From Mixophyes australis (lineage: Eukaryota; Chordata; Amphibia; Anura; Limnodynastidae): a DNA stretch of 64,000 bases. Under the pieces are notes generated by a model, which saw only the letters and a program-made list of their open reading frames with translations, had not been told where the DNA came from and did no database searches. A program made the position numbers and the translations under genes. The stretch is taken from assembly GCA_036250195.1 (NCBI GenBank), contig JAVHZZ010000004.1, positions 250,350,028 through 250,414,027 of the forward strand. The letters run 5' to 3'. This document shows, piece by piece, positions 12,791 through 25,992 of this stretch (within the stretch, counting starts at the first letter, position 1; every line of letters starts with the position of its first letter).

Positions 12791-14156
12791 ATTTCTGGGT
12801 ATCACTGTGTCTGAACATCACTTCTTTTCTTGCATGCCTCTATGGGGCACGAAAAAGTGAGCATACCTCACTACAATGTAGCTTCAAAAAGACATTTCGT
12901 GGCACATTACAGGGAATTGAATCCCCCTCCCCCTTGGTCTTAATTTAATCTTTAAAAGAAAAACTTTGATCAACTATCAAATCTGCTCTGTAAGACACCA
13001 GTGTAACAGATCTCACATAAATGTACTTATAATATTTAATTATTTTCGGTTAAGTAAATATTTAGAAGTAACAATTAAAATAGTGTGCATCAATGCACAT
13101 GGCACTTGTTTGTACACCACCAACATGCTCTTGTAATAAAGCATGTACAATGAGAACATACACACAGCTACATGTATCCAACAGCAGCAGCTCTTACTGC
13201 ACTGTGGCCTTGGGAAACAATGTATTGTATACTGCACTTACTAGCTGGATTGTTCCCTGTCCATGGTACTAGAAAAGATAAAATGACAATACTAATGTAT
13301 TTACTAATGTATTTACATTTTCATTCTATTATTCAGTTATCACAAACAGCATATGAATATAATAATACGACCTATAAAGGGGATTAGAAGAGTAATTAGA
13401 TATTTCATTCTTCTTTTTAAGCCCTTGCTTACTGATTGTAAGGTCATATGGAAGAAATGCTAAGAATAAAATAATGAAAACATGTCTTTTCACTGTCCTA
13501 CTGTAGTGTAAAAAGATCCATGATAAAGATCAGTAGCTCAGAAAATATATTATATGTTAAAATATTTAACACTTTAGGGATCATCCACATTGGGAGTCTT
13601 TAGTTGTTTAATGTGCCAAATAGAAAGTAGACGTGTAAAGTGAACAGTCATTGCTGCAGGATAAAGGCACATGTTGTACACTCAGCAGCAATTAAATAAA
13701 TCATGTGAAAATGGTGCACTGTGTATATGATTGTCTTGTGTTTCTGTCTGTGGTAACATTTTCATTTATACCCAGCTGATTAGCAAATGTGTTTGTACAT
13801 TCTGGAACATTACAAAATGAAATACTTTGAAATAAAAAGAATATGTACGCCAAACTTTTCTACTTAATGGGCTCCAAACCACATTTTTCAGATTGGATGC
13901 TATTTATATATTTACATTTTATTTGGTTATTGTTAATGGTTGTTATTTATTTTTCTTAAATAAACCCTTTCACTTTGTTTTCTTTTATCTTTAGGTGTCA
14001 TTGTGTTAAAAAAAAAATGAACCTAAAAAGTCGATAATGTTATTCAACGGTGAAAGCAATATCAATGCACCCAGTCAGTTTTCTTACCTTTTGTTTTTCA
14101 TCCATCATTGTGTTCAAAAACAACTGTTGCAATTTTGTTTAACTTTTTTAACATTA
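12791..14156. other. Intergenic sequence, no gene found
   Basis: AT-rich unique-looking sequence; nothing recognised. Confidence 0.4.
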
Positions 14157-14332
14157 GGGGCTAGATTTACTAAACTGCAGATTTGAAAAAGTGGAGATGT
14201 TGCCTATAGCAACCAATCACATTCTAGCTTTCATTTATTTAGTGCATTCTACAAAATGACAGCTAGAATCTGATTGGTTGCTATAGGCAACATCTCCACT
14301 TTTTCAAACCCGCAGTTTAGTAAATATACCCC
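14157..14332. mobile_element. Hairpin MITE, GATGTTGCCTATAGCAACC family, copy 1
   Basis: Nearly the whole element is one palindrome: GGGGCTAGATTTACTAAACT at left, the matching AGTTTAGTAAATATACCCC at right, and GGAGATGTTGCCTATAGCAA with CCAATCA in the left arm mirrored in the right. Flanked by TA. Further copies at 41224 and 41485. Confidence 0.88.
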
Positions 14333-14585
14333 TAAGTGTATAAGTAGGGATCTAAAAACTCATTAAATGCATTTTCAATCCTTTTTGAAAGGATGTTTTT
14401 CTATGTCACATGACAGTAATATGAAGCTCATTTATTTGGGTTAGAGAGTTATAAAGAGTACAGAGGTGGAACAACTTTGTGAAGATCATAGTATTGACAA
14501 ATTTGTATTGAATAAGCTTGAACAAAAAATGTTTCCTCACTCTTGATCACAATATATACCCTATCTACAAGAAATGGAATTCTTG

Positions 14586-14655
14586 GGGGCATATTCAATT
14601 AGGATTCCGGTTCAGGCGCGATCCCGCGGACCGGAATCGTAATTGAATATGCCCC
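14586..14655. mobile_element. Tiny palindromic MITE (70 bp) with TTG target duplication
   Basis: GGGGCATATTCAATTA at left is the inverse of TAATTGAATATGCCCC at right, with GATTCCGG/CCGGAATC inside. TTG flanks both sides (14583-14585, 14656-14658). Same terminus family as 34127-34395 and 51853-52067. Confidence 0.85.
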
Positions 14656-14658
14656 TTG

Positions 14659-15237
14659 AAATGTACTGCAAAAGACAGTAGACTGAGCTGCTAAAATAAA
14701 GTATACAAATGCAATAATAATAACAGCCATTTTAAACAATACACATGGTAAACTTATCCAAAGAAAATAAAAATGTTTTATAGTAAAAGAAAACATCCTC
14801 CTGCACATCATTTTGTAAGGGAAGCCAATGTACTTGTAATTAGCATGATGAAAGTCTTTTGAAGACTAGTATAATACCAAAATACCTCTGGAAATGTCTG
14901 TATTATATTGCATTCCACCAGTGCCTGGATAAAGTGTTCATACAACCAAGGCGATGTTGGTAAATGGTGCCACCTTCCTACCTCTCCATTCCCATGCTGA
15001 TTCTGTCCCCCATTATTTGTAGCAATATATGGTATTGTGCAAGTGTAATATACACACGCCCATTATTGTATACAGACATACAGAACCTGGAGTCAGGCAA
15101 TATTAAATTTAACTGTTTTCATGAAATGTTTCTTATTTGTTTACATAAGCTGGGTCTGCTTACGGCAGTACATTCAATTGTTTACTTAAAATAAGAAGAA
15201 TCTTTTGTGAACTATATAACAACAGAAGTTTCCAGGA
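14659..15237. other. Intergenic sequence, no gene found
   Basis: Nothing recognised. Confidence 0.4.
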
Positions 15238-15412
15238 AAAACTGTTGACACCGTAAAAGGCATGGAAGAGTAGATGCTTTAAGCAGCGGAGTGAGAAATT
15301 TTAAACTGATTGTAATAATTTTGCTGATGTATTTCTTATGATATAAAAATGGGTATAAAACATTGTATCTTTGTCATAGTTGGGTTGACTGCTCAGTTTG
15401 AAGCAGTAAATA
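15238..15412 (+). repeat. LTR-like direct repeat, left copy
   Basis: Shares an ordered series with 16342-16522: a GCATGGAAGAGTAGATG phrase, TTTGCTGATGTATTTC, GGGTATAAAA (TATA-like), then GCTCAGTTTGAA. AATAAA follows near 15408. A core-promoter element followed by a polyA signal suggests an LTR. Confidence 0.55.
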
Positions 15413-16341
15413 AAAAGAAACCTGCGTTTATCTAATCCTAGTTCATATTTTTTTGACGCATTTCCAATTCACAATAGCAACACATATAGTTGGCAGGGGA
15501 ATCTCTAGCAATGCAAAAACTCAATGAACTAACTTGTTGGAAAGGTGGCATCCTATGCCAAAGTACAATCTCTTCTACTGCTAACGTTTGACTATGAGAT
15601 TGCGTGACTGTATTCTTGATTTTATGCCTGTTAGCAATGGTGTGATGTAATGACATGGCCAAACACACTAATTAGAAGGATTGTCCGCATACATTTGATC
15701 ATGCAGTGTATAACAGAATACACTTTATAAACACATTACTAATATTATAAGACACCAAGTAAGTTTGTCAAAGAGCAGAAGCTGGGTTTTGATTATTATC
15801 AGCATTGATTAACACAGGTTTCACGTAACATATTTTTACCTATGCTTTCATTGTTGTAATAGTTTGGTTATGTGTTAAGTGTCTGCTGCTACTAATGAAA
15901 GATACAGGTTACGTTGCAGGAGGATTCTCACACCACTCCCACTGATTAGGCTAGCCTTCTCCCCAAGAGAAAGGCATCACCATTCCTTATGGATGACATG
16001 GTAGACACCTAGGGCTTACCTTGTCTGGTAAGGCGAGCACTGGCTATTACCCGGTCCCTCCACCACCACCTTTTCTTTGTCGTATTGTCTCCTAACCCTC
16101 CTAAGTTCCAGCTATCAAGGTGCGAATGTGTGTTATTCTAATCATAATAAAATTATCATAGGGTGGATTGTGATAGTAAATTGAATGAGAGTAATAAATG
16201 GCTGAAGGATAGGCAAGATTGTTGAAAACATGAAAGTTTAGCAACTTTAACTTTAATGGTCTTCATTAAATGTCCCCATATGCCAGTACATTTTGTTCTA
16301 CAGTATATATATTTACTTAGGATAAGACTAATTTACTGTGA

Positions 16342-16522
16342 ACTGAAGGGTCCAATGAAACCTTTTGACGTCCTACGAGTGTGGAAGCATAGATGATTTA
16401 ATCAGTGGTGTGAATTGTAAACCAATTGCAATCATTTTGCTGATGTATTTCCTATGATATAAAATGGGTATAAAATATTGTGTATTTGTGATAGTGGGGG
16501 TAACAGCTCAGTTTGAACCAAG
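16342..16522 (+). repeat. LTR-like direct repeat, right copy
   Basis: Diverged copy of 15238-15412 in the same orientation, about 1.1 kb away; TATA-like GGGTATAAAA at 16467. The two may bound a short decayed LTR element, or be two independent insertions. The interval 15413-16341 shows no retroviral protein that I can recognise. Confidence 0.55.
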
Positions 16523-19500
16523 CATCATAAACTGCACTAAACAGATTAAACATAATAGCTGGCTTGTTGCTATAGTATAGTAATGCAGAATTGCACCTCT
16601 CAGCAATGTTAGTAAATATCCTAGTGCTAGAATATGTTGACTTCCTGAAGTCCGCTAATGCACTTCATACATTTTATTTAAAAAAAATAAAATAAAAATA
16701 AAAATAAAATAAAACTTGGCTATCATACAGATTATATACAGCATATATACAGTGTATATATCAATACAAATTAAACTATAAGGAAACCATGTAAAGCTCA
16801 TCCACTACTGTTAGGTTTTTTTTTTGTTTTTTGCAATAGCTGCATTTTCCTTTAAAAACATTAATTTTGGTGCTTTCTTGAAAAGTTATTTCATTTAATG
16901 TTAAATTGGTCACACCATGCCCCCCCCCCCCCTCCCTCTATTCCTCAGAACATTTAAAATGGTGTTAAAAATAATGTATTTCTTAATCATCTTCCTTTAA
17001 ATAAAAAAAAAAATTGGTAAGTTGGGAAATATTGCAACACCACTTATGGAAATGTCTTCACTCAGAATAGTATACAGTAGGTTTAATGTACTAATAATCG
17101 TTCACATAAAATGCTGATTCTTTAGTTTGTCTGCTTTAACTTGGGTTAACTAATTTTCTTTCTTTTCTCTTCTTGTTTTTCCCCTACCTGAACAAAATGC
17201 AGAGCTTCTGGGTGGCTTCTTCTCCTATGTCCGATTTAGTGATCCTCCAGGCCAACTAGTTGTCATAATGGTACTTCTCTAGCTGACTGTGATGTGTCTG
17301 AAGGCTATGCTTTTCAGTGGGCACCAGAACCAAATCACTGAACTGCAAAATATGGTGAGAAGCAACATACCACCCTTCAGTTGGGAGTTGGTCCTCTGCT
17401 GTGAGTTCAGAATGCCTTGTTTGGCCTGCAAAGGTGCGAGTTACCAATTATATTTTTACCACTGTACACACAACACTGGAGGCGACAATGGGACACTGCA
17501 ACAGCTTTTTATATTTAAAGGTGAATATATGTACACAGTTGGTATGCGACTTCCATCCAGAGCTCAGAAGCCTTATGACATAGCAACATGGATTTTTTAA
17601 AATTTTATTGACTCTCTCCACATTCCATAATTAAAAACAGTAAAATAAAAATATTATCCTCCTCTATTTGAGCAGTACTGTACTATTTGAGGCCCCAGGA
17701 CCAGTTGCATTGCTCCACTGGTGTTCATCTTTCACATGTATGTGGGGCAGAGCCAACATTGTACAGTACAGGCACTACATTTGTGAGGGTTAGAATGCGG
17801 AATGCAACTGTACTTCAGACACAAGAACTGGTGTGCGTGACATGGCAGCACATACACAAAGTGGGAAACATAAAGAGAGATGGTGAGGCTGTGAGAAGTG
17901 CAAGCAGGGAGGTCAGGGTCTGATGTAATGAAGGGAAGAGAGGGGGTGAGCTCAGTCACTGGAATTCTTGACAAGGGTGAAATGTCCATCATTATGCTTT
18001 GCTTTAGTACAGAGATTTAGAAGACAACTCTCGTTAACGTAATTGAATATACAGGTTTATCAAATAAAAAGACACAAGACACTAAAGGATTATAGTTCAA
18101 TGTTTTATTGTTAACATTCTTTTTTTGTATCAGTTATCACTGCTCATAATATATCCTATATGTGCACATTCCTTAATTGTTTTGTTTATACAAAGATATT
18201 ATTGGAATCACAAAGTAAGTATAACTTTCACAGTAACATCAGTGCATCAAGAAAGCTTAGTGTTCATACCACTTCAGAGACTGCAGTGCAGCCAGTGTTA
18301 CCAGTACATCACCTTCTCAATATATGAGCAAATATAGTCTACCGTCTCGATTCCTCTCATTTGCATGATCTCTGCTATAAATGCAATCACAACCAAGAAA
18401 AATACTGCAACAGTTTCAATGTCTCTGGAACACAGCATTTAGTTTAAAGAACATTCAATGTTATGATTCTGTGTGTCACATAAAATACTTTAGGTGAAAG
18501 CTGGGTGTCAACTCTGTAAAGCCAATGTGAATTTACAATCTCGTCTTGGCACAAGATCCAAAATGACACAGAAACTGCAAAATAATTCCAGTACCTAGCT
18601 TGTTGCCCCAAACTAGGCTTTAGAAGAACTATGTTTTTTTTTAAATATGTTACATTTGGTTTGTTTAAAGGAAATACTTAGAAATGAATGCATAATATCT
18701 CTAAATTCCAAAACGATGACAGAGGTGGCAGACACAAACCCTAAGGGTTTATAGACATAAGTGCCATTGTTTTCTGTTAATTATCTGTTTAGTCACATTT
18801 TGCTCATTGGGCAACTTGTTTTATTATCTGTTATCTGATGGTAAATATTCCAAAACTGCACACGTATGCATTCATTTATATGGGGGTTTAATGCACCAGA
18901 TTATTAACTAACATAAAAGGATTATAAATGAAGTGCAAAAGTGCTCATGTGCATGAATCCTAATGTTGCTGTCAGCCTGTAAAGAAAAATAGCATAAAAC
19001 TATATCAAACTTAGTAGATCAGGGCCCCTAACTTCCTGGGCCCTGTGTAACCGTCACTCGTGCTGCTCTGGACCATGCTTCCCTAAGTGCTGCGCTCAGA
19101 GGAAAATAGTGCAGTGTGCGCATTCAGTATGGAGGCTAATGAGCACCGCCATAGCAAGGCATTTGAAGCACCAGAATACCGGCTCCAAAATTAAATTCCA
19201 CTCAGAGGGGAAGGGAACTATATGTTCCTTCTGAGCAGGAAATGAAGAGCAGCGTGCAGCATCAAAGAGGCGTCAGGCAGGAGGCTCGGTAAGGTAATTG
19301 AGGGGACAGTGTCTCTCCCTAGAAGCCATGGGGCCACTTCAAATTTATAGTAACACCCCTGTTCCGTAAATATCTCATTCAATAAACAGTTTGTGTTAAA
19401 TATCTCCAGCCTAGAATCTCTGCTGGTATTTGCAAGTGTCTATAAGCAAATGAGAAGACACAGAATTGGCAAGCATTTTGCATGTAGTTTAAAAGGAAAA

Positions 19501-20122
19501 ATGGCCCTTGCCACCATCCTCAGGGAGAAAATGATAACTTCTAGTTATTGAATGCAGGATGTGACTGCAGGATATATGTTTCAGAAACATTTTAATTCTC
19601 TCCTATTTTCAGAGAACTCCTCTGGCGGAGTTACTAGGAGAAACAGAACTAGAAGCTATAAGCTATAATTATCAATGTCATTTATTAGGTACGATGCAAG
19701 CACATCTTGCATAAACTACATGTGCTAGTTATCATTGTGCAAATTTTACACTCTGTGGATCCTAAGATAGTACCTGTTGCGTTTAAGGCCAGGATTTAAA
19801 GCAGATACAGAAACAAGAGTTGTGATGTGCAAATTAAGGTACCTTGCCCAGTGCACCTACTGCTTGTGGTACTATGCAAAAGTGTGCTCCATACATAGCA
19901 GACATATGCATTGCATATTTAAATAACCTAAATAGGGTAAAAATGTAGGTGTTCCTTTTTGTATACACAGAGTGGTGGCTCATTTTAGAGCTGGAAAAAC
20001 GTATACTTTGCTTATACCATAGGAAATAATACTTATATTAGTTGCAAATATCTTTACAATCAATCAATACCCTAAACAAGTATTGATACCACATCCTGAT
20101 AGTTATAGCCTTGCTATCAATA
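16523..20122. other. Intergenic sequence, no gene found
   Basis: Contains an A-rich (AAAAT)n stretch at 16681-16713, a poly-C run at 16920-16932 and a polypyrimidine stretch at 17160-17190. The open frames at 17289-17600 and 17687-17923 lack recognisable domains and do not extend into spliced neighbours that I can see. Confidence 0.4.
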
Positions 20123-20130
20123 AGTGTAGG

Positions 20131-20516
20131 CAGGCCCGGCGCTCCCATTAGGCAAGGTTAGGCACTTGCCTAGGGCGCCGGGCTCTGGAGGGCGCCACAG
20201 AATTCTAAAATACTTTAAAACTGTGCGGCGACCGCTGACCATACCTGTCACGGCCGCCGCACAGCATTCAGATGCACGGGGAGGGGGGGAAGAGGCTATT
20301 TTGTCACCACCGCCGCCTCTCTGCTCCGTCTCCTCCCCTCCACTTACTAGTGTCAGTGAGTGGAGGGGAGGAGACGGAGCAGAGAGGCGGCGGTGGTGAG
20401 ACAAGGTAAGGAGAGAAGGGAGGAGGGTGGCGATTTTTGCGGGGGGGGGGGGGGGGGGGGGGGGTGCCGCTTTTTTAAAAATGCCCAGGGCGCCGTGGAC
20501 CCTAGCACCGGCCCTG
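20131..20516. mobile_element. Non-autonomous hAT element with perfect 8-bp target duplication
   Basis: Flanked by AGTGTAGG on both sides (20123-20130, 20517-20524). Termini CAGGCCCGGCGCT and AGCACCGGCCCTG are inverted repeats. Inside is a long palindrome (about 20299-20402) whose arms read GTCACCACCGCCGCC then TCTCTGCTCCGTC and their complements, followed by a G run of about 25 at 20440-20464. TSD length and CAGG ends fit hAT; no transposase encoded. Confidence 0.92.
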
Positions 20517-20524
20517 AGTGTAGG

Positions 20525-21271
20525 CCATTATAGGAGACATGGCTCACATTCAGTGTAATAAACTTTTCTCCTAACAGGCTTAAACCTGAAAATTAAAATG
20601 TTAGCAGCAATGCAATGAAATTATTTTTATTCAGCAATGTGTTAACAAAATCTAAAACTAAACAAACAAAAAAACAAAACAAAAAACAATCCTCTGAAAA
20701 ATAAAAAACAAGTGCAAATCTGAGGTCTACTTCCTCTACATCAAATAATATTTATTTGAGTAGAAAATGAGGGCTTTATGCCAGCTTTGAGCGTTGTTAC
20801 CTAACTAATGGGCTATGTATTTATTATTGAGAGCCCAGTTACAATTAAAACAAACTACACTGTTAATAAAAATATAGAATAAAATAATGCACAGTAATTT
20901 AATACAATCAAAAGTGCAAATCCCACTAAATGTCAGCACTGACCTAACATGTCATTATCGCTTCACCTTCCACAGATCAATTCAAATTAAATGTTGTCAC
21001 ATGCCTTCATTATCAATTCAACAAAACGCAATGTCAGCCTCCATACAGAGCAGACACACAACCTGCGGGTTTGGGAAAGAATTTTCTTTGAAAAATCAAA
21101 ACATAGCAATCAATTGGCTTAAAACTCTTTTACTGATTGATCACTTTATAAATCAAAGTGGTGATTGTTTGTGCAAATGATCTGTTTATGCATTCCGTTT
21201 AAACACAATAATATTCACAGTTCAGATTCAGAGATCAGCATCACTGTATTTGTATATATTATAAAAGCCCA
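20525..21271. other. REEP2 3' flank, no gene found
   Basis: AT-rich; an A-rich (AAAAC)n-like stretch at 20665-20715. Nothing else recognised. Confidence 0.4.
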
Positions 21272-21314
21272 ATTGTAAAGCGTTGCTGGCGCTATATAAA
21301 TGTTAATAATAATA
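21272..21314 (+). repeat. Fragment of the GCGCTATATAAATG retroposon-tail family
   Basis: AATTGTAAAGCGTTGCTGGC then GCTATATAAATG, then (TAA)n. 3' end only; same family as 6984-7088. Confidence 0.6.
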
Positions 21315-21326
21315 TCCAATCAAGGC

Positions 21327-21450
21327 CAGTGTTCTCCCCAGAAAATGTTGCCAGCTATTATAACAGGACACTGCTGGACTCCAAGAGCCGGGTGGCAAGT
21401 AAAACCATCCGGGTGGAGCACCCGGGAAAAAGATGCTGGGGGGAACACTG
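21327..21450. mobile_element. Short hAT-like MITE (CAGTGTTCTCCCC ends)
   Basis: Ends CAGTGTTCTCCCCAG and CTGGGGGGAACACTG are imperfect inverted repeats over 124 bp, with CCGGGTGG/CACCCGG inside. No exact 8-bp duplication is visible, so it is probably old. Confidence 0.72.
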
Positions 21451-23199
21451 AAGACTGCTGTGTTACAAGTCAACGTTTAAGTATTCCTTATAATCTTAAA
21501 TTACATTACAAGCATCTTAACCATCTCAGTGTATGTAGTGTATAAGTGTCCTGCAGAAGCACCCTGATATATTAAGGCTTTCCATTTTGAATAAAGCTAC
21601 ACAAATGGTTATTGAGTAATGTTGGTTATAATGACTCATCTCTAACACCATTTGTTGCCATGCCCTTTACCATTTTACTAGTTTTACTTTTAATACACCT
21701 ATTGCGTATCTACTTTGCCTTGATTGTACTACCACCAGAATAAACTCAATAGGAGTAATAGCAAAGTATTGCCCTTTAAATGGTTAATGCTGTGCATTTA
21801 TACATATATTACTAGTAGTTCTGCGCAATGAATCTGTTGGTGGCAGCATTATACCAAGCGGTGCAGAAGTTCATGTGGTGCAGGCTGTGTTATATATAGT
21901 ATCATATACAGTATCAAAAGAATGTAAACCTTAAATCAACTGAATGATTTACAGTACAGTACTAACAAGTTGTTACAAGTCAGGGAAAGGCCTTACAAAT
22001 GTAGTCCTTACTACAGCTCCCACTCATTTCCAGAATATACTGCCCAGTCAGTCAACACCCACTAATAGGCCCATTCACATACTGAAAACCACCTTATGCC
22101 AGATTGTTATTAAGAGTCTAATCTAAGAACAATATTTACACATGTGTTACCTTTTTATTATCCTCCAGCCACATTCATAAGTTCCCAACTGCTTCAAATA
22201 GGAAATATTTCCAATCACAGCTGGGTGACCATTATTACATGGCACACGGTTGTCAATCTACGTTCTCCCATCCTCTCTGACTGCTGAGCATCTTGGGAAA
22301 TATACCTCTAGTTTAGCCACTGTTGGAGCTTGTGGCTAGGAAAAGTACTCAGACATGTAGCTCAGCAGAACATGGATGGTAACATTGTCCTGCACTGTGA
22401 TCGTCTGGTCCTTAATCTGTCTGCCACTAGCCAGCACTTATTTACTTTCATTCTGAATTGCCTCAAATCCAATTTCAACCAAATATATTTTACTCTATAA
22501 TAACTCTTATTTAGGGAGTGAAAAGCCACTTACACTTCGGCATGTAAGAAAACAGTACACCAGTTCATATCAAACTATATGGTAATTATCAGTGTGTGCT
22601 GCTGTACAGTACGTGATTGCCAAAGTGTTCATCGATATCCATATTGCAGTTATTTAGTCCCATCTATACTATAGTGTGTGTGTGAGTACATTAAAAGCTT
22701 TACATTATAATTAAGATAGGTTAGATTAAGAAAACATGGCTGTCATATCTAGATTAAAAAAACAACAAAAATGTAAATACAAATTACTTGCACTAATGTA
22801 AACTGATAGCAGAGGACTGAGCACCTTGTCTCATAACAAATCTCATTGACAATTGTCAACACCCTGGGCAGACACATCAGATACAAACGCTTGTCTCCGT
22901 TCTTTTTTCATTATTACTAGAATGCATTTTTTATTTTGAAAACATATGTTTTTGTCCATTGAGAAGTTCAGGGTTTGTTTCTACAAGTCAGTGTGCCTGA
23001 AGTGGATTTCGACACAACTTGTACGTCCCATCTCAGTGTGGCATGGTAAAATATATCATTATATCATTTTAATAAACATGTTTTCTTGCAAATACTGACC
23101 CTAAAAGTAGTAGTATTTGATGCTATTGAAGCACACAGTCTTCCAAAGAGTTTGAAATGAGCAGCGTGTAAGGGAAATCCCATACAGAAAGGCAGATCT
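21451..23199. other. REEP2 3' flank / probable 3' UTR part
   Basis: The part just below 23200 should be REEP2 3' UTR. No other coding exon recognised. EGR1, the downstream neighbour in tetrapods, is not here. Confidence 0.4.
22930..22935 (-). terminator. REEP2: Candidate REEP2 polyadenylation signal
   Basis: AATAAA on the minus strand about 265 nt past the stop codon, the nearest such hexamer that I see. Another lies near 22154. Real REEP2 3' UTRs may be longer, so this is only a candidate. Confidence 0.3.
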
Positions 23200-23268
23200 T
23201 CATGCTGACTCTCCAGGCACCGTGCTTCCTGTAACTTTCTTCTTGGGACGCACTTTTATATTCTTAGG
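23200..23268 (-). CDS. REEP2: REEP2 coding exon 8 (terminal) and stop
   Basis: Encodes the last 22 residues, with the basic RPKKK cluster and a terminal GESA, then TGA at 23202-23200. Two in-frame acceptors are possible: after CACAG at 23269, or 6 nt upstream after CCAG at 23275, which would add Thr-Gln. The RPKKK motif aligns with the C-terminal motif of mammalian REEP2. The 3' UTR lies below 23200. Confidence 0.9.
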   Translation of the reverse strand, partial: PKNIKVRPKKKVTGSTVPGESA

Positions 23269-25945
23269 CTGTGTCTGGTATGGAAATATAGATGTAGTAC
23301 ATATAAGATGTCACTTCAGTCAGAACAGTGCCATGTCCCATCTCTATTGGTGAACACAGCTTAACCAGCTCTTTAAATGAAGGTTCAGTGAACACTATTG
23401 GAATGAGTGCCAGATTAGCTATGTCCACTGCTGAGACTGGACATGCCATGGTCGTATGAGCCTTTATTGTACATACCTTAATATACCTCCACAACACACT
23501 GTCTTTCCTAATAGTGTTTTCATCTTGCACTTGCAACAGGCGTTATACTCTTGATATGAGGGTCTATGCAAGGATCATTTTTTCTCTTCAATGTTTATTT
23601 AAATATCTTTAACTACAGTAGGTTGGCAATGCATCAATGCTTCATCTAGCTAGTGTAGATAGAGAATAAAAAAATAACCCCCTCTCCTCAATCAAATTAG
23701 CCCATTATGCAATAAATATATAGGGTCCGCAACAGGATCCCTGTTACTTTTAAAGAGATGGTTCATGCAGAATCATGAAGAATAATTTGGACAATAACAA
23801 CACATACCTCCACTTTTGTAACTTTTTTGACACTTTTGACACTTCCTGTACGTTTTGGTACTTTTTCAATGGCATCTTCATCTGACTGTTCAGTTTTAAC
23901 ATCTGACTGTTCTCCATCCGATTTCACACTGTTTCTTTGTCCCTCAGCAGCTAAACAGGTGGATGGGGCTGTACACAAAGAATAGAAGTTACAGGTACAG
24001 TTGCAGTATGTGTCAACACCAAGAATAGGGCAAGGCCCCAGTCACTGTGACAGCCTTTACAAAGACCTAAGGAAAATGACAGAACTTGCTACTAGAATTC
24101 ACCAGTCTCTCAACAAGATTTAGATAGATTTAGAATAATTAGAACTATGCATAGCTGACCATTATACTGTGAGCAAGAAATATGCCAGATCACTGTGCAG
24201 TGTGTGAGACATGATTGTGTAGGATATAGAGATTATAAACAACACAATGCCACAAAAGAAACTATGTAATAGAATAGATTACCTGCTACTAACGAATGAG
24301 AATGATAACGATGATCAATTTGTTTACTATAAACAGTGGAGATGAGGTTCTTATGCTAATTTTATACATTAGGGAATATTTAAATATTGAGCAAATATAG
24401 TTATGGAAAAATACACACTGGCATCATTTTGAAAGTGTGCTTTTTCAGTTAAAGGTGGGTTGTTTGTTTTTTTTAAATGTTCAGGTTAAACCAGAAAATG
24501 TTCATCAAGAAAGGGATCATTTGGACAGTCTTACGATTTACCAAAGCTCGCAATGTTTAAATGGGCTAACTGAGGCTTTGTGTATACGGTAACTGCAGAA
24601 AGGAGCAAACATAAATTAGTGATAAAGTAAGGGTTGCAATTGAACGGTTACATACTTTTTTATTAATGATTGTATTAATACTATCATTCACAGTTTACTT
24701 TACTTTTATGTTGTAATTGATTTCTCTTTAACATCAATTTATTTAACTAAACAAATAACACAAATGGAATATATAACGTCAGGGGCGAACGGAGGATTGT
24801 CGGGGGGGGGGGGGGTTTCCCCCCGACCCCCCAAAAAAAACACCCCCCGCAAGAGCTGCTGCGCATGCGCTGTCCTATACAGCAGCCGTGGCGCTGTCTA
24901 AGAAGCATCCGCGGCGGTGCTGTATACACTACAGCGCCGCCGCGGACGCTTTTTTGACAGCGCCGCGTCTGCTGTATAGGACAGTGCAGCTATAGCGGCC
25001 ACTTAGTTAGCGCAGGGGGGGGGGTTCTGGAGACTCAGAAACCCCCCCTGCGTGCGACACTGAACGTGTATTGTAAACTTATACAGTTTCCATGGAAGCA
25101 GAAAAAAAAGACAAAATACATTGTATTGTTGAGTCTGCCCAATAAACAGGACCATGATGTAGTCATGGTAAATAATTATAATATACATGAGTACATCATT
25201 TTCACAGTGTAAAATTTGCTAACGGCTTGTGCAAAAAAAGCTTCTTACGCTGGAAAAATACACTTCAATATTCCCTAGCCGGTATCTGATATTGGCCAGA
25301 TATTGCAGCATGTGGCCCTTAAAATGACAGCTATGCATAGTAATTATCCAACTGAAATCGGATTATTATTAGTTATGTTGGTAAATGCAGTCAGAAGATT
25401 ACTGCCAATGGCTGCAATTGGCCTGTGTGTGGTAATCTCCGGACTACTACCAGGCCCCCAGTAATGTCAGAAATGATCAAGCAGCTCAATCCAAGGGGCC
25501 AAACGGCTTGATGGCGTTCAATTTGGTCACCTTTGTACGTGGCCAAAATGGACAGTGATCCTGTTTCTCAGTTTGGACGCAGAGCTATCTGAATGTGTCC
25601 AGATTAAGTTCCGTTACAATGCTTTTCTCACAGAAAGCACTTGTTGGAGGATTGGACAGCAATGCTCCATGACTCCTCTGCTTGGGTCCTTTGCAAAATC
25701 AATTTGACCAGAAAAGAACTAAATTGCTCACTTGGACAAGCTCTGAAAATTAGCAAATAAAGGTTGCACTTAATGCCAGAAACTGGTTCAAACATTAGAA
25801 TTTTAACAACACCCCTGGTGAATGACAGCACAGCACAAACACAAGTACAAAATCAATAGGGAGCATGCTGCAAAGTGAAGAGATTGTAACACCACACACA
25901 GGTAAAGCATTGGTGTTACACACACACATACACACACACACACAC

Positions 25946-25992
<47 letters not shown>

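Noticed and set aside
12376..12948. Overlapping 113- and 128-residue frames on both strands
   Set aside because: They lie within the LTR-like repeat copy 2; no match to a known protein and the same region in copy 1 is not open.
17289..17600. 103-residue plus-strand frame
   Set aside because: No recognised domain, flanking polypyrimidine tract is not followed by a convincing exon, and no partner exons were found.
20117..20547. Open frames rich in Pro/Gly/Arg
   Set aside because: Lie in the GC-rich hAT MITE and its hairpin; no coding support.
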